Assembly (NCBI GenBank): GCA_036490715.1
Contig: DASXDL010000003.1
Location: forward strand, 162,623-226,622
Reading direction: 5' to 3'
DNA length: 64,000 nucleotides
Source of the DNA: FEN-1191 sp036490715
Lineage (GTDB): Bacteria > Pseudomonadota > Gammaproteobacteria > Steroidobacterales > Steroidobacteraceae
Made by a program: the position numbers and the translations under genes. The notes under the pieces are model-generated. The model was not told the origin of the DNA. It saw nothing but the letters and a program-made list of their open reading frames with translations, and searched no databases. Positions 37,035 to 45,852 of this stretch are shown here, one piece after another (positions within the stretch are counted from its first letter, which is position 1; every line of letters begins with the position of its first letter).

Positions 37035-38126
37035 TTGACCAGTGCAACCATTGCGTTCGAGGAGCTCAAGTCGGTGCAGGATCTGACGCGGTTGTTTGCC
37101 GAGCGCGGCGCGCAGCTCGTCGCCCTGCTGCTGCTGCTGGCACTCGGGCTCGACAGCGCACTGATCCTGACACGCGCGCTGGGTAGCGCACCGGCTGTGC
37201 CGCCACCGCGACTGGCGACCGGTCCGGTGCTGCCGGGCCAGCAGAGCGTCAATCCGGCGCTGCAGCTGGCGACCATCGTCAATGCCCACCTGTTCGGCGC
37301 TGCGCCCAACGCCAGCGGCGTGGATGCGCCCAATACCACCATGCCGTTGACACTGGCGGGCGTGATCGCGGACCCGGATCCGTCCAAAGGCGTGGCGATC
37401 ATCGGCGAGAACGCCGCCGCCGGAAAACTCTACACGGTCGGTGCCGCGCTGCCCGGGGGCGTGCATCTGCACTCGGTCTACGGCGATCGCGTGCTGCTGG
37501 AACGCAACGGCGGGCTCGAGACGCTGATGCTGCCGCGCACGGTAACGCCCAGCCGCGGCGCACCGGCGCCGGCAGGGGTAACACCGTCGGCCGCGCGCGG
37601 CCCGGTGAACTCGCGCGAGGCGCAGACGCTGCTGGCCGGTCTGGTACGCATACAGCCGGTGTTCAATCAGGGCAAGCTCACCGGCTATCGCGTGTTCCCT
37701 GGCGGCACCAAAGGCAACAGTGCATTCACACAGCTGGGGCTGCGCCCCGGGGATCTGATCGAAGCGGTCAATGGCACGGCGCTCGATGACGCCGCGCGCG
37801 CGATGGAAGTACTCAACACCTTGGGGTCCTCGGCGAGCGCGACCATCACGGTATCGCGCAATAACCAGTCGCAGGAGATCAACCTGAACCTGGCCAATCT
37901 GAATCTGGAAGAGCCGGCCGATAGCGGCGCCGCAGCACCGGCGGAGCCGGCGGCGGCCAGCCCGCCGATGGGCTCCTATCACGGTCGCGGCCCGATCCCG
38001 AATCCGAGCACTGCGCCCGGCAACTTATCGCCCGGCAATGGCACTATCAACGCGGTTCCCGGGTCAGACTCTGCGGCACCGTCCGGGCCTGGGACGGGCG
38101 GCAGTGCCAACGAACGCGATCGCTAG
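37035..38126 (+). CDS. gspC: Type II secretion protein C (363 aa)
   Basis: Inner-membrane T2SS component linking the platform to the GspD secretin. One TM at about residues 25-45 (LVALLLLLALGLDSALIL), then a homology region with LAGVIADPDPSKGVAII, and a C-terminal PDZ domain (KLTGYRVFPGG, FTQLGLRPGDLIEAVNGTALDD). The Pro/Ala/Gly-rich tail after the PDZ is longer than usual. TTG 37035 is chosen because GGAG lies 7 nt upstream; a TTG two codons earlier is too close to it. Confidence 0.92.
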   Translation: MTSATIAFEELKSVQDLTRLFAERGAQLVALLLLLALGLDSALILTRALGSAPAVPPPRLATGPVLPGQQSVNPALQLATIVNAHLFGAAPNASGVDAPNTTMPLTLAGVIADPDPSKGVAIIGENAAAGKLYTVGAALPGGVHLHSVYGDRVLLERNGGLETLMLPRTVTPSRGAPAPAGVTPSAARGPVNSREAQTLLAGLVRIQPVFNQGKLTGYRVFPGGTKGNSAFTQLGLRPGDLIEAVNGTALDDAARAMEVLNTLGSSASATITVSRNNQSQEINLNLANLNLEEPADSGAAAPAEPAAASPPMGSYHGRGPIPNPSTAPGNLSPGNGTINAVPGSDSAAPSGPGTGGSANERDR

Positions 38127-38149
38127 AATCTAGGCAGGAACCAGCACTG

Positions 38150-40471
38150 ATGTTTGACAGCTCAAGGATCGTCCGTGCCTTGCTGACGCAGCGCCACATT
38201 GGAATCAGCCTCGCCGTGCTGTGCCTGAGCACGCTGGCCTCGGCGCAGCAAAGCCCGCCGTCCAGCCGCACGCACGCCGCCAGCGAGGCCAGCTCGCAGC
38301 GCATCACCCCGAACTTCAAGGACGCCGACATCACCCAGATTATCGAAGCGGTGGGGATGGCGACCGGCAAGAATTTCATCATCGATCCGCGGGTCCGGGC
38401 GCAGGTGACGATGCTGTCGTCCACGCCGATGACGCCGGATCAGTTCTACCAGGCGTTCCTGGCGATCCTGCAGGTGCACGGCTTCGTCGCGGTGCCGGCC
38501 GGCGATGTCATCAAGATCATTCCCGATGCCAACATGCGCCAGTACCCGGCCGACGATCTACCCAGCCGGGTCAGCCCCACCTCCGATGAACTCGTCACTC
38601 AGGTGCTGGCGGTCAAGAATGTCGGCGCCGCCCAGCTGGTGCCGGTGCTGCGGCCGCTGATGCCACAGACCGCGCAGCTGTCGGCCGTGACCGGGGCCAA
38701 CATTCTGATCATCTCGGATCGCGCCAGTAACGTCAGTCGCATCATGCGCATCATTGCGCGCATCGACGAGGTGGGAAATCCGGACGTCGACGTGATCACG
38801 CTGCGCAGCGCCACGGCCGCGGACACCGCGCGCGTGCTCAACTCGCTGCTGGCGCAGAGCGGCGAGGCCGGCGGCAACATCAAGATCGTCGCCGACGATC
38901 GCTCCAATAGCGTGCTGCTGAGCGGCGATGACAACGTACGCATGCGCGTCAAGGCGCTGGTCGCGCATCTTGATACGCCGGTCGATACCGGCAGCGAAAC
39001 CCAGGTGCGCTATCTGCGCTTCTCGGACGCCGAGGATCTGGCGACCCGGCTCAAGGAACAGATGTCGCCCAGCAGCAGCGGCACCGCGCCCAAGACCGGC
39101 ATGGATGCGTACCTCAACCGCAGCCAGAATAGCCAGCCGCAGCCTAACGCCCAGGGCAACACCGGGCCACTGCCGGCAGCCAATCAGGCGGCCGCGGCCG
39201 GTGGCGCGACCACGCTGTCGCTGGCCGGGGGCACCGCCACCATCTGGGCCGACAAGGCTAACAACGCGCTGGTGATCACCGCCGGGCAGCGCAGCATGAA
39301 AGCCCTCAACGCGGTCATCGATCGGCTCGATATCCGCCAGCCGCAGGTGTACGTCGAGGCGATCATCGCCGAGGTCACGGTCGACAAGACCGAGGACCTG
39401 GGCGTGAACTGGGCCATCGACGGCGCCGCCGCCAATGTCGGCGTCGGCGGATTTGTGTCACCGGTGGCCGGCAGCTCGATCGTCGATCTGGTGACCGCCG
39501 CGCTCGGCTCCAGCGCCGCCTCCAGCGCCGCGACCGGCACCACCGCCACGGCCACCAGCGGGCTCAACGACAGCACGCTCAATGGCACCACCTTCGGCAT
39601 CGGCCGCCTCAAGGCAACCGGCGTGAATTTTGCGGTCATGCTGCGCGCGCTGCAGGGCGATTCGCGCACCAACATCCTCGGCACGCCCTCGGTGGTGACG
39701 CGCAACAACCAGGAAGCCAAGATGGAAGTGGCGCAGGAGGTGCCGTTCCTCACCGGCCAGTACTCCACCACCAACGGCACCGGCAGTGCGTTCCAGACCA
39801 TCGAGCGCGAGGAGGTCGGCACGATCCTCACCGTCACCCCCACCATCAGTGAAGGCGACACCGTGCTGCTGAAACTGCAGGTGGAGAGCTCGAGCCTGGC
39901 CGCCAGTTCCCAGGGCGCGGTCGATCTGATCACCAACAAGCGCGCGATCACCACCAGCGTGCTGATCAAGGACGCGGGCACACTGGTGCTCGGCGGCCTG
40001 ATCCAGGACAGCGTCACCAATGGCGAGCAGGCGGTGCCTTGGCTGGCCAGCATTCCGGTGCTCGGCGAGCTGTTTCGCACCCGCAATACCGAGAAGACCA
40101 AGACCAATTTCCTGATCTTTCTGCAGCCGCACATCCTGCGCAACGACGCGCAGGCGGCGACCGAGACCGACGCCAAGTACGACTACATCCGCGATCAGCA
40201 ACGCATCCTCAACAAGGACCCGCGGCCGATACCGCTGCAGCCGTACGCGCCGTCCGATCCGCTGCCGGCGATCCAGAACGGCCACACCAAGAGCGGCATC
40301 CTCAGCCCGGATGACGATGCCAGCAGCAAGCACGTGCACAAACCGTCCGACGCCGCGCCGCCGGACGAGACGCTGCCGGTACCGATGACGCCGTCACCGG
40401 CACCGGCCGCCGAGGGCGCCGTCGCCTCGCCGGATCAAGACGTTCCGCCGCCCAACGGAGCCCCCCCTTGA
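38150..40471 (+). CDS. gspD: Type II secretion secretin (773 aa)
   Basis: Outer-membrane gate of the T2SS. Signal peptide to about residue 33 (LCLSTLASAQQ). N0 domain (FKDADITQIIEAVGMATGKNFIIDP), N1-N3 domains (repeats of LKNVGAAQLVPVLRPL-like segments), then the secretin barrel (VEAIIAEVTVDKTEDLGVNW, VPFLTGQY, LGGLIQD). A low-complexity Ala/Ser/Thr stretch lies around residues 450-475. The Pro-rich C-terminus is not a recognised S-domain. 23 bp after gspC; overlaps gspE by 4 bp. Confidence 0.96.
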   Translation: MFDSSRIVRALLTQRHIGISLAVLCLSTLASAQQSPPSSRTHAASEASSQRITPNFKDADITQIIEAVGMATGKNFIIDPRVRAQVTMLSSTPMTPDQFYQAFLAILQVHGFVAVPAGDVIKIIPDANMRQYPADDLPSRVSPTSDELVTQVLAVKNVGAAQLVPVLRPLMPQTAQLSAVTGANILIISDRASNVSRIMRIIARIDEVGNPDVDVITLRSATAADTARVLNSLLAQSGEAGGNIKIVADDRSNSVLLSGDDNVRMRVKALVAHLDTPVDTGSETQVRYLRFSDAEDLATRLKEQMSPSSSGTAPKTGMDAYLNRSQNSQPQPNAQGNTGPLPAANQAAAAGGATTLSLAGGTATIWADKANNALVITAGQRSMKALNAVIDRLDIRQPQVYVEAIIAEVTVDKTEDLGVNWAIDGAAANVGVGGFVSPVAGSSIVDLVTAALGSSAASSAATGTTATATSGLNDSTLNGTTFGIGRLKATGVNFAVMLRALQGDSRTNILGTPSVVTRNNQEAKMEVAQEVPFLTGQYSTTNGTGSAFQTIEREEVGTILTVTPTISEGDTVLLKLQVESSSLAASSQGAVDLITNKRAITTSVLIKDAGTLVLGGLIQDSVTNGEQAVPWLASIPVLGELFRTRNTEKTKTNFLIFLQPHILRNDAQAATETDAKYDYIRDQQRILNKDPRPIPLQPYAPSDPLPAIQNGHTKSGILSPDDDASSKHVHKPSDAAPPDETLPVPMTPSPAPAAEGAVASPDQDVPPPNGAPP

Positions 40472-41949
40472 GCGAGCTGGCCGAGCGCGTCGCCAGCGAC
40501 CAGCGGCTGCCCTTCACTTTCGCCCGCCGCCACGGCGTGCTGGTGCGAGCCATCGCCGACGGCGTGGCCGATTGCGTCTATCGACCACCGGCCTCGGCGG
40601 TGGCGCTGGCAGAAGCCCGGCGCTACCTGCGCCTGCCGGTGCGGCTGTCGGCGGTCGACAGCGACACCTTCGATGAGCTGCTGCGCAAGACCTACGAAGG
40701 CGGCGGCGAATCGATGCAGATCGGCCTGGATGACACCACCGATCTGGCGCACCTGGCGCAGGATCTGCCCGAGCAGGCCGACCTGCTCGAGAGCAACGAT
40801 GATGCGCCGATCATCCGCCTCATCAACGCGGTGCTGACCCAGGCGATCCGTGAAAACGCATCCGATATCCACGTCGAGCCATTCGAGAACCGCTTGGTCG
40901 TGCGCTTTCGCGTCGATGGCATCCTGCGCGAGGTGCTGCAGTCCAAGCGCGGCGTCGCGCCGCTGGTGGTGTCGCGCATCAAGGTCATGTCCAAGCTCGA
41001 CATTGCCGAGAAGCGCCTGCCGCAGGACGGCCGCATCAGCCTGCGCATCGCCGGCCGGGCGGTCGATGTACGCGTGTCCACCATTCCGTCCGGACACGGC
41101 GAGCGCGTGGTGCTGCGGTTGCTGGACAAACAGGCCGGCCGGCTCGAATTGAACTCCCTCGGCATGGGCGAGAGCACCGAAAAGCTGATCGATGAACTGA
41201 TCCACAAGCCGCACGGCATCCTGCTGGTCACCGGCCCGACCGGCTCGGGCAAGACCACCACGCTGTACGCCGCGCTCGAACGCCTGAACGACAACACCCG
41301 CAACATCATGACGGTCGAGGATCCGATCGAGTACTACATCGACGGCATCGGCCAGACCCAGGTTAACACCAAGGTCGAGATGACCTTCGCGCGCGGCCTG
41401 CGCGCGATCCTGCGCCAGGACCCGGACGTGGTGCTGGTAGGCGAGATCCGCGATCTGGAGACCGCGCAGATCGCGGTGCAGGCGAGCCTGACCGGTCACC
41501 TGGTGCTCTCGACCCTGCACACCAACACCGCCGCCGGCGCCCTCACGCGGCTGCGCGACATGGGCATCGAGCCATTCCTGCTGTCATCGAGCCTAGTCGG
41601 CGTGCTGGCGCAGCGCCTGGTACGGGTGCTCAGTGCCGACAGCCGCCAGGCGTTCACCGCCGGTGAATATGAGCGCCGCCTGCTTGGTCTGAGCCCGGCC
41701 GATCCGTCCCCGACCCTGTACCACCCGGGCCGCGACGCCGGCGGTGGCTACCGCGGCCGCACCGGCATCTACGAGCTGATCCTGATCGACGACACGCTGC
41801 GCACCATGATTCATGACGGCGTCGGCGAGCACGAGCTGGAGCGCTACGCGCGCAAGTTCACGCCCTCGATCCGCGACGACGGCCTGGCGCGCGCCCTCAA
41901 GGGCGAGACCACCATCGAAGAAGTCCTGCGCGTCACGCGCGAGGATTAG
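40468..41949 (+). CDS. gspE: Type II secretion ATPase GspE lacking the tetracysteine motif (493 aa)
   Basis: Cytoplasmic hexameric ATPase powering pseudopilus assembly. N-terminal domain about 1-100, then the core: Walker A GPTGSGKTTTLYAAL, Asp box TVEDPIEYY, Walker B ILRQDPDVVLVGEIRD, His box HTNTAAGALTRL. Odd feature: the zinc-binding pairs CxxC...CxxC found in most GspE/PilB proteins are gone. The first position reads LSADSRQAF (S389, S392) and the second HPGRDAGGGYRGRTG, a few residues shorter than usual. The flanking YRGRTGIYEL is intact, so this is loss of the motif, not a truncation. Confidence 0.95.
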   Translation: MSELAERVASDQRLPFTFARRHGVLVRAIADGVADCVYRPPASAVALAEARRYLRLPVRLSAVDSDTFDELLRKTYEGGGESMQIGLDDTTDLAHLAQDLPEQADLLESNDDAPIIRLINAVLTQAIRENASDIHVEPFENRLVVRFRVDGILREVLQSKRGVAPLVVSRIKVMSKLDIAEKRLPQDGRISLRIAGRAVDVRVSTIPSGHGERVVLRLLDKQAGRLELNSLGMGESTEKLIDELIHKPHGILLVTGPTGSGKTTTLYAALERLNDNTRNIMTVEDPIEYYIDGIGQTQVNTKVEMTFARGLRAILRQDPDVVLVGEIRDLETAQIAVQASLTGHLVLSTLHTNTAAGALTRLRDMGIEPFLLSSSLVGVLAQRLVRVLSADSRQAFTAGEYERRLLGLSPADPSPTLYHPGRDAGGGYRGRTGIYELILIDDTLRTMIHDGVGEHELERYARKFTPSIRDDGLARALKGETTIEEVLRVTRED

Positions 41950-41959
41950 ACTTCCTGCC

Positions 41960-43180
41960 ATGGGAGCTTTCGAGTACACCGCGCTCGATACCGGCGGCCG
42001 CTCACGCAAGGGCGTCATCGAGGGCGATACCGCCCGCCACGTGCGCTCGCTGCTGCGCGAGCGCCAGCTGCTGCCGGTCACGGTCGAAGAGGTCGCGGCG
42101 CGTGAATCACGCCGCCAGCGCACCCGCGGCTTTCGCTTTGCCCGCGGTCTGTCGGCCGCCGATCTGTCGCTGCTGACGCGCCAGCTCTCGACCCTGGTGC
42201 GCGCCGGGCTGCCGCTGGAGGAAGCGCTGCTCGCCGTATCGCAGCAAACCGAGAAGCCGCGCGTGCAGAGCATCATCCTGGGCGTGCGTGCCAAGGTGGT
42301 CGAGGGCCACACCCTCGCCACCGGCCTGGGTGACTTTCCGCGCGTGTTTCCGGAGATCTACCGCGCCACGGTCTCGGCCGGCGAGCAGTCCGGCCACCTC
42401 GACGCGGTGCTCGAGCGGCTGGCCGAATACACCGAGTCGCGCGAGCAGATGCGGCAGAGCGTCATGGGGGCCATGCTCTATCCGATCGTGCTCACCGTCA
42501 TGTGCTTCACGATCGTCTCGATCCTGTTGACATATGTCGTGCCCAAGGTGGTCGAGGTGTTCGAGGCCAATCATGCGCGGCTGCCATTTGCGACGCGCCT
42601 GCTGGTGGGCGTGAGCAGCTTCCTGCGCGACTACGGCCTGTACCTGCTGATCGCTCTTGGGGTCCTGGGATTCCTGTTCTGGCGCTCGCTGCGCTCGCGC
42701 GAGCGGCGCCGGCGGGTGCACCAGGCGCTGCTGAATATGCCGCTCATGGGCCGTATTCTGCGCGGCGTCAATACCGCGCGCTTCACCCGCACCTTGAGCA
42801 TCCTGACTGCCAGCGCGGTGCCGGTGCTGGATTCGCTGCGGATCGCGGGCGAAGTGGTCACCAACCTGCCGATGCGCGATGCCGTGACCGAGGCGGCCGC
42901 GCGGGTGCGCGAGGGCGCCCCGATCGGCCGTTCGCTGTCCAACAGCCGGCTGTTCCCGCCGATGACGGTGCATCTGATTTCCAGTGGCGAGTCCAGCGGC
43001 CAGCTACAGACCATGCTGGAGCGCGCCGCCACCAACCAGGAGCGCGAGCTTGAGGGCCTGCTGGCGGCCATGGTCGGATTGCTGGGTCCGCTGCTGATCG
43101 TGGGCATGGGCCTGTTCGTCATGGGCATCGTATTTGCGATGCTGTTACCAATTTTTGAAATGAACTCGTTGATCCGCTGA
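41960..43180 (+). CDS. gspF: Type II secretion platform protein GspF (406 aa)
   Basis: Polytopic inner-membrane platform. Starts MGAFEYTALDTGGRSRKGVIEGD; two GspF domains each have the signature region (LTRQLSTLVRAGLPLEEALLAVSQQ and FTRTLSILTASAVPVLDSLRIAG) and three TM segments. Ends LLPIFEMNSLIR, the normal C-terminus. 10 bp after gspE. It is the last gsp gene here: gspG to gspN do not follow. Confidence 0.96.
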   Translation: MGAFEYTALDTGGRSRKGVIEGDTARHVRSLLRERQLLPVTVEEVAARESRRQRTRGFRFARGLSAADLSLLTRQLSTLVRAGLPLEEALLAVSQQTEKPRVQSIILGVRAKVVEGHTLATGLGDFPRVFPEIYRATVSAGEQSGHLDAVLERLAEYTESREQMRQSVMGAMLYPIVLTVMCFTIVSILLTYVVPKVVEVFEANHARLPFATRLLVGVSSFLRDYGLYLLIALGVLGFLFWRSLRSRERRRRVHQALLNMPLMGRILRGVNTARFTRTLSILTASAVPVLDSLRIAGEVVTNLPMRDAVTEAAARVREGAPIGRSLSNSRLFPPMTVHLISSGESSGQLQTMLERAATNQERELEGLLAAMVGLLGPLLIVGMGLFVMGIVFAMLLPIFEMNSLIR

Positions 43181-43188
43181 TTTCACCG

Positions 43189-43217
43189 TTGCATCGGCTT
43201 TTGAATCGCATTATTTT
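43189..43217 (+). promoter_or_regulatory. Predicted promoter of the small acidic protein gene
   Basis: TTGCAT (43189-43194), 17-bp spacer, TATTTT (43212-43217). It lies in the 84-bp gap after gspF and would give a leader of about 40 nt, suggesting the next gene is transcribed separately from gsp. Confidence 0.5.
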
Positions 43218-43264
43218 CCGCCCAAGGTAGACGCGAGAGACGGCTCCACCAGCAGAGCGCGATC

Positions 43265-43543
43265 ATGGGCGGCAACACGGATTCAGACGAATTCGAGGAA
43301 GACGACGCGGAGGAGATTGCCGGCGACGACGATCTCGATCTGGACCGCGCCATCAAGGATATGGAGATCGCCAAGCGCCGCAGCGTCAAGGTCGGCGAGC
43401 CGGCATGGCGGCGACTTGAGCAGCGGCGCGAGCAGAAGCACACCGCTGAACTCATCAGCGACTTCGAGGACTACGACATCGGCGATTCACGCCGGGCCAA
43501 CGGCGTGGCTAGCCACGGCCTGAACGGCAAATCGCGCCGCTAG
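43265..43543 (+). CDS. Small acidic hypothetical protein, possibly PA3496-like (92 aa)
   Basis: N-terminal half very acidic (SDEFEEDDAEEIAGDDDLDLD), then a basic helix (EIAKRRSVKVGEPAWRRLEQRREQKH) and a C-terminal acidic patch (ISDFEDYDIGD). The layout of an acidic head, an Arg-rich EAWRRLE-type helix and a DYD motif resembles the PA3496-like small proteins of pseudomonads; the match is by memory of pattern and not certain. No signal peptide or TM. It overlaps lexA by 4 bp tail to tail. Confidence 0.65.
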   Translation: MGGNTDSDEFEEDDAEEIAGDDDLDLDRAIKDMEIAKRRSVKVGEPAWRRLEQRREQKHTAELISDFEDYDIGDSRRANGVASHGLNGKSRR

Positions 43544-44151
43544 CGTTCGCTCCGGCGCACCACCCCGACCACCACCCCTTCGATCAGCATCGATTGCTGC
43601 GCCAGATCGACCCGAATCGGCTCGAATTCCGGATTCTCCGGCAGCAGCCACACCACGGTGCCCTCCTGCCGATAGCGCTTCACGGTCACCTCATTCTCGA
43701 GCCGGGCGACGATGATCTGGCGGTTACGCACCTCGCTGGTGCGCTGGACCGCCACCAGATCGCCATCCAGGATGCCGGCATCTTTCATGCTCATGCCCAC
43801 CACCTTCAACAGGTAGTGCGGCCGTGGATGAAACACGCCCGGATCGATCCGCAGGTGCTCCAGGATGTTCTCCTCCGACAGGATCGGCCGGCCGGCTGCC
43901 ACCCGGCCCACCAGCGGTAGGGCCAGTTGCTCGCGCATGGTGTCGCGCAGCTGGATGCCGCGCGAGGCGTTGGGCAGCAGCTGGATCACGCCCTTACGTG
44001 CCAGCGCCCGCAGGTGTTCCTCGGCGGCGTTGGGCGAGCGGAAGCCAAGCTCGGCGGCAATCTCGGCCCGCGTTGGCGGCATGCCGGTCTCCTGCAGGCT
44101 TTTCTGGATATAGCGCAGGACATTGGCCTGGCGAGGGGTGAGATCGGACAT
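43540..44151 (-). CDS. lexA: LexA SOS repressor (203 aa)
   Basis: Represses DNA-damage genes and self-cleaves when RecA is activated. N-terminal winged helix (LTPRQANVLRYI, TGMPPTRAEIAAELGFRSPNAAEEHLRAL), cleavage site A86-G87 (RVAAGRPI), catalytic S121 (VVGMSMKDAG) and K158 (EVTVKRY). Starts at 44151, matching the canonical LexA N-terminus. A LexA box touches this ATG, leaving no room for a Shine-Dalgarno; a -10 inside the box predicts a leaderless message. Confidence 0.97.
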   Translation of the reverse strand: MSDLTPRQANVLRYIQKSLQETGMPPTRAEIAAELGFRSPNAAEEHLRALARKGVIQLLPNASRGIQLRDTMREQLALPLVGRVAAGRPILSEENILEHLRIDPGVFHPRPHYLLKVVGMSMKDAGILDGDLVAVQRTSEVRNRQIIVARLENEVTVKRYRQEGTVVWLLPENPEFEPIRVDLAQQSMLIEGVVVGVVRRSER

Positions 44152-44187
44152 ACTGTAATTATATACAGTATCGGTCGGTGGCAGCAA
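44151..44187 (-). promoter_or_regulatory. LexA box and embedded lexA promoter
   Basis: 44151-44170 is a near-perfect SOS box on both strands with CTGT-N8-ACAG cores. On the minus strand the box contains TATAAT (44163-44158); an 18-bp spacer upstream is TTGCTG (44187-44182). The base 7 nt after the -10 is 44151, the A of the lexA ATG. Thus LexA would bind directly over its own -10 and start. Confidence 0.9.
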
Positions 44188-44440
44188 TTGCGGGCCCGTG
44201 GGCGCTGCCGCTGCGGATCGGCACTGCTCATGCGCTCCCGCGGGCCGCCAGGCATTCATGCCGCGTTCATTAAACGCTCGCTATCCTCTTGCACCGTCGG
44301 CTTCGGCTGACGGTCGGAAATCGTATTTGCTATTGCTTTCAATTGTTAAATTTGATCAAGTTGTGGCCCGCAAAATCGCGCTGCCGCGCTAGCGTTCGGC
44401 CCGATGCGGTTTTATTTGTGCAAGTTAAAGGGGATCCAGG
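44188..44440 (+). other. Intergenic region upstream of the Lpp-like gene
   Basis: About 250 bp between the lexA promoter and the Lpp-like start. An AT-rich tract around 44318-44375 contrasts with the flanks and probably holds the lipoprotein gene promoter, but no hexamer pair is convincing. AGG at 44437-44439 precedes the start codon closely. No RNA gene recognised. Confidence 0.4.
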
Positions 44441-44776
44441 ATGAATAATTCAATCGTAGTGAAGCTGGCTGCCGCCGCTCTGGTGGTTGGGCTCGCCGGC
44501 TGCACCGACATCAAGCCGCTTCAAGCCGAGGTTGACTCGCTGAAGCAGCAGGTCGGCAAGCTGCAGAGCGACGTGGATGCCGCCAAGGCGTCCGCGGATT
44601 CGGCTTCCCGCGCTGCGAGCGGTGCTCAGACCGCTGCCAATCAGGCTGCTTCGGCTGCCAGCAGTGCGCAGAGCACGGCCAACCAGGCCCTGTCTGCGGC
44701 CCAGGCGGCGCAGGCTTCGTCCGATGCGACCAACGAGAAGATCGATCGGATGTTCAAGAAGTCGATCTCGAAGTAA
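44441..44776 (+). CDS. Lpp/OprI-like alanine-zipper lipoprotein (111 aa)
   Basis: Predicted abundant outer-membrane lipoprotein. Signal MNNSIVVKLAAAALVVGLAGC with lipobox LAGC. The mature protein is a long heptad-patterned helix (IKPLQAEVDSLKQQVGKLQSDVDAAK) followed by Ala/Ser/Gln repeats (AASGAQTAANQAASAA), ending MFKKSISK. The C-terminal Lys could be murein-linked as in Lpp, but the end is KSISK rather than RK, so this is inference. It is longer than E. coli Lpp (58 mature residues). A strong terminator follows. Confidence 0.85.
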   Translation: MNNSIVVKLAAAALVVGLAGCTDIKPLQAEVDSLKQQVGKLQSDVDAAKASADSASRAASGAQTAANQAASAASSAQSTANQALSAAQAAQASSDATNEKIDRMFKKSISK

Positions 44777-44794
44777 TCGGCCCGAACTTCGAAG

Positions 44795-44830
44795 AAAAAA
44801 AACGCCGCGAGGATCGCGGCGTTTTTTTTT
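44795..44830. terminator. Bidirectional intrinsic terminator between the Lpp-like gene and fabH
   Basis: Eight A (44795-44802), stem CGCCGCGA (44803-44810), loop GGA, stem TCGCGGCG (44814-44821), nine T (44822-44830). It works on both strands because of the A-run and T-run, serving the lipoprotein gene on plus and the yceD-rpmF-fabH operon on minus. The clearest intrinsic terminator in the window. Confidence 0.95.
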
Positions 44831-44847
44831 GAGCGACTGCCTGCGCC

Positions 44848-45816
44848 TCAGTAGCGCATCAGCACCGAGCCCCAGGTCACACCGCCGCCCAGAGCCTCCA
44901 GCAGCAGCAACTGGCCGCGCTTTATGCGACCGTCGCGCACTCCGACGTCGAGCGCCAGGGGTACCGAGGCGGTCGAAGTGTTGCCGTGCTCCTGCACGGT
45001 CACGATCACGCGATTCATCGGCATGCCGAGCTTCTTCGCCACCGCCTGAATGATGCGAATGTTGGCCTGGTGCGGCACCAGCCAGTCGATCGCGTCGCGA
45101 TCGAGGTGGTTGAGCGCCAAGGTCTCCTCGACCACGCGCCCGAGCAGTGTCACGGCCAGCTTGAACACCTCGCTACCGGCCATGCGCACAAAGTCTCCAG
45201 GCTGCATGTCGCCCGGAGCGGCGCCGTGGCTGGGACCGCCGGTGCAGTACATCAGGTGCTTGTAACTGCCGTCGGCGTGCAGGTGCGTCGAGATGATCCC
45301 AGGCTGTTCCGAGGGCTCGAGCACCACGGCGCCGGCGCCATCACCGAACAGGATCGCGGTGCTGCGATCGTTCTGGTCGACGATGCGCGATAGCACTTCC
45401 GAGCCCACCACCAGCGCCCGGCGCGACGAGCCGGTGCGTACGAACTTGTCGGCGACCGCGAGCGCATAGATAAAGCCGCTGCAGGCAGCCTCGAGCGCAA
45501 AAGCCGGGCCGCCGTGACAGCCAAGGCGGTCCTGCAGCAGCACCCCGGCGTTCGGAAATACCAGGTCCGGGGTGGTGGTGCCGTACGAGATCAGGTCGAT
45601 GTCGGAGGGCTTCAGGCCCGCGGCCGCGATCGCCGCGCGCGAGGCGTGCTCGGCCATATCCACATTTGATTGCCCCGGCGGCAGGATATGGCGGCGCTCG
45701 ATGCCGGTACGCTCACGGATCCAAGCATCGCTGGTATCCATGCGACGTTCTAGATCGAGATTGGTGACGACCGAGTCCGGCAGGTAGCTGCCGGTGCCGA
45801 TGATGCGCGAGTACAC
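44848..45816 (-). CDS. fabH: 3-oxoacyl-ACP synthase III, KAS III (322 aa)
   Basis: Starts fatty-acid synthesis by condensing acetyl-CoA with malonyl-ACP. Catalytic triad C112 (EAACSGF), H249 (VPHQANIRI) and N279 (EHGNTSTASV). Ends ALGGGVTWGSVLMRY as expected. GTG start at 45816, 36 bp after rpmF. Odd context: plsX, usually between rpmF and fabH, is missing, and fabD/fabG/acpP do not follow because a terminator does. Confidence 0.96.
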   Translation of the reverse strand: MYSRIIGTGSYLPDSVVTNLDLERRMDTSDAWIRERTGIERRHILPPGQSNVDMAEHASRAAIAAAGLKPSDIDLISYGTTTPDLVFPNAGVLLQDRLGCHGGPAFALEAACSGFIYALAVADKFVRTGSSRRALVVGSEVLSRIVDQNDRSTAILFGDGAGAVVLEPSEQPGIISTHLHADGSYKHLMYCTGGPSHGAAPGDMQPGDFVRMAGSEVFKLAVTLLGRVVEETLALNHLDRDAIDWLVPHQANIRIIQAVAKKLGMPMNRVIVTVQEHGNTSTASVPLALDVGVRDGRIKRGQLLLLEALGGGVTWGSVLMRY

Positions 45817-45852
45817 CCTGGCGTCAGTCCGGTTGAACGTCGCGGAGGGAAA

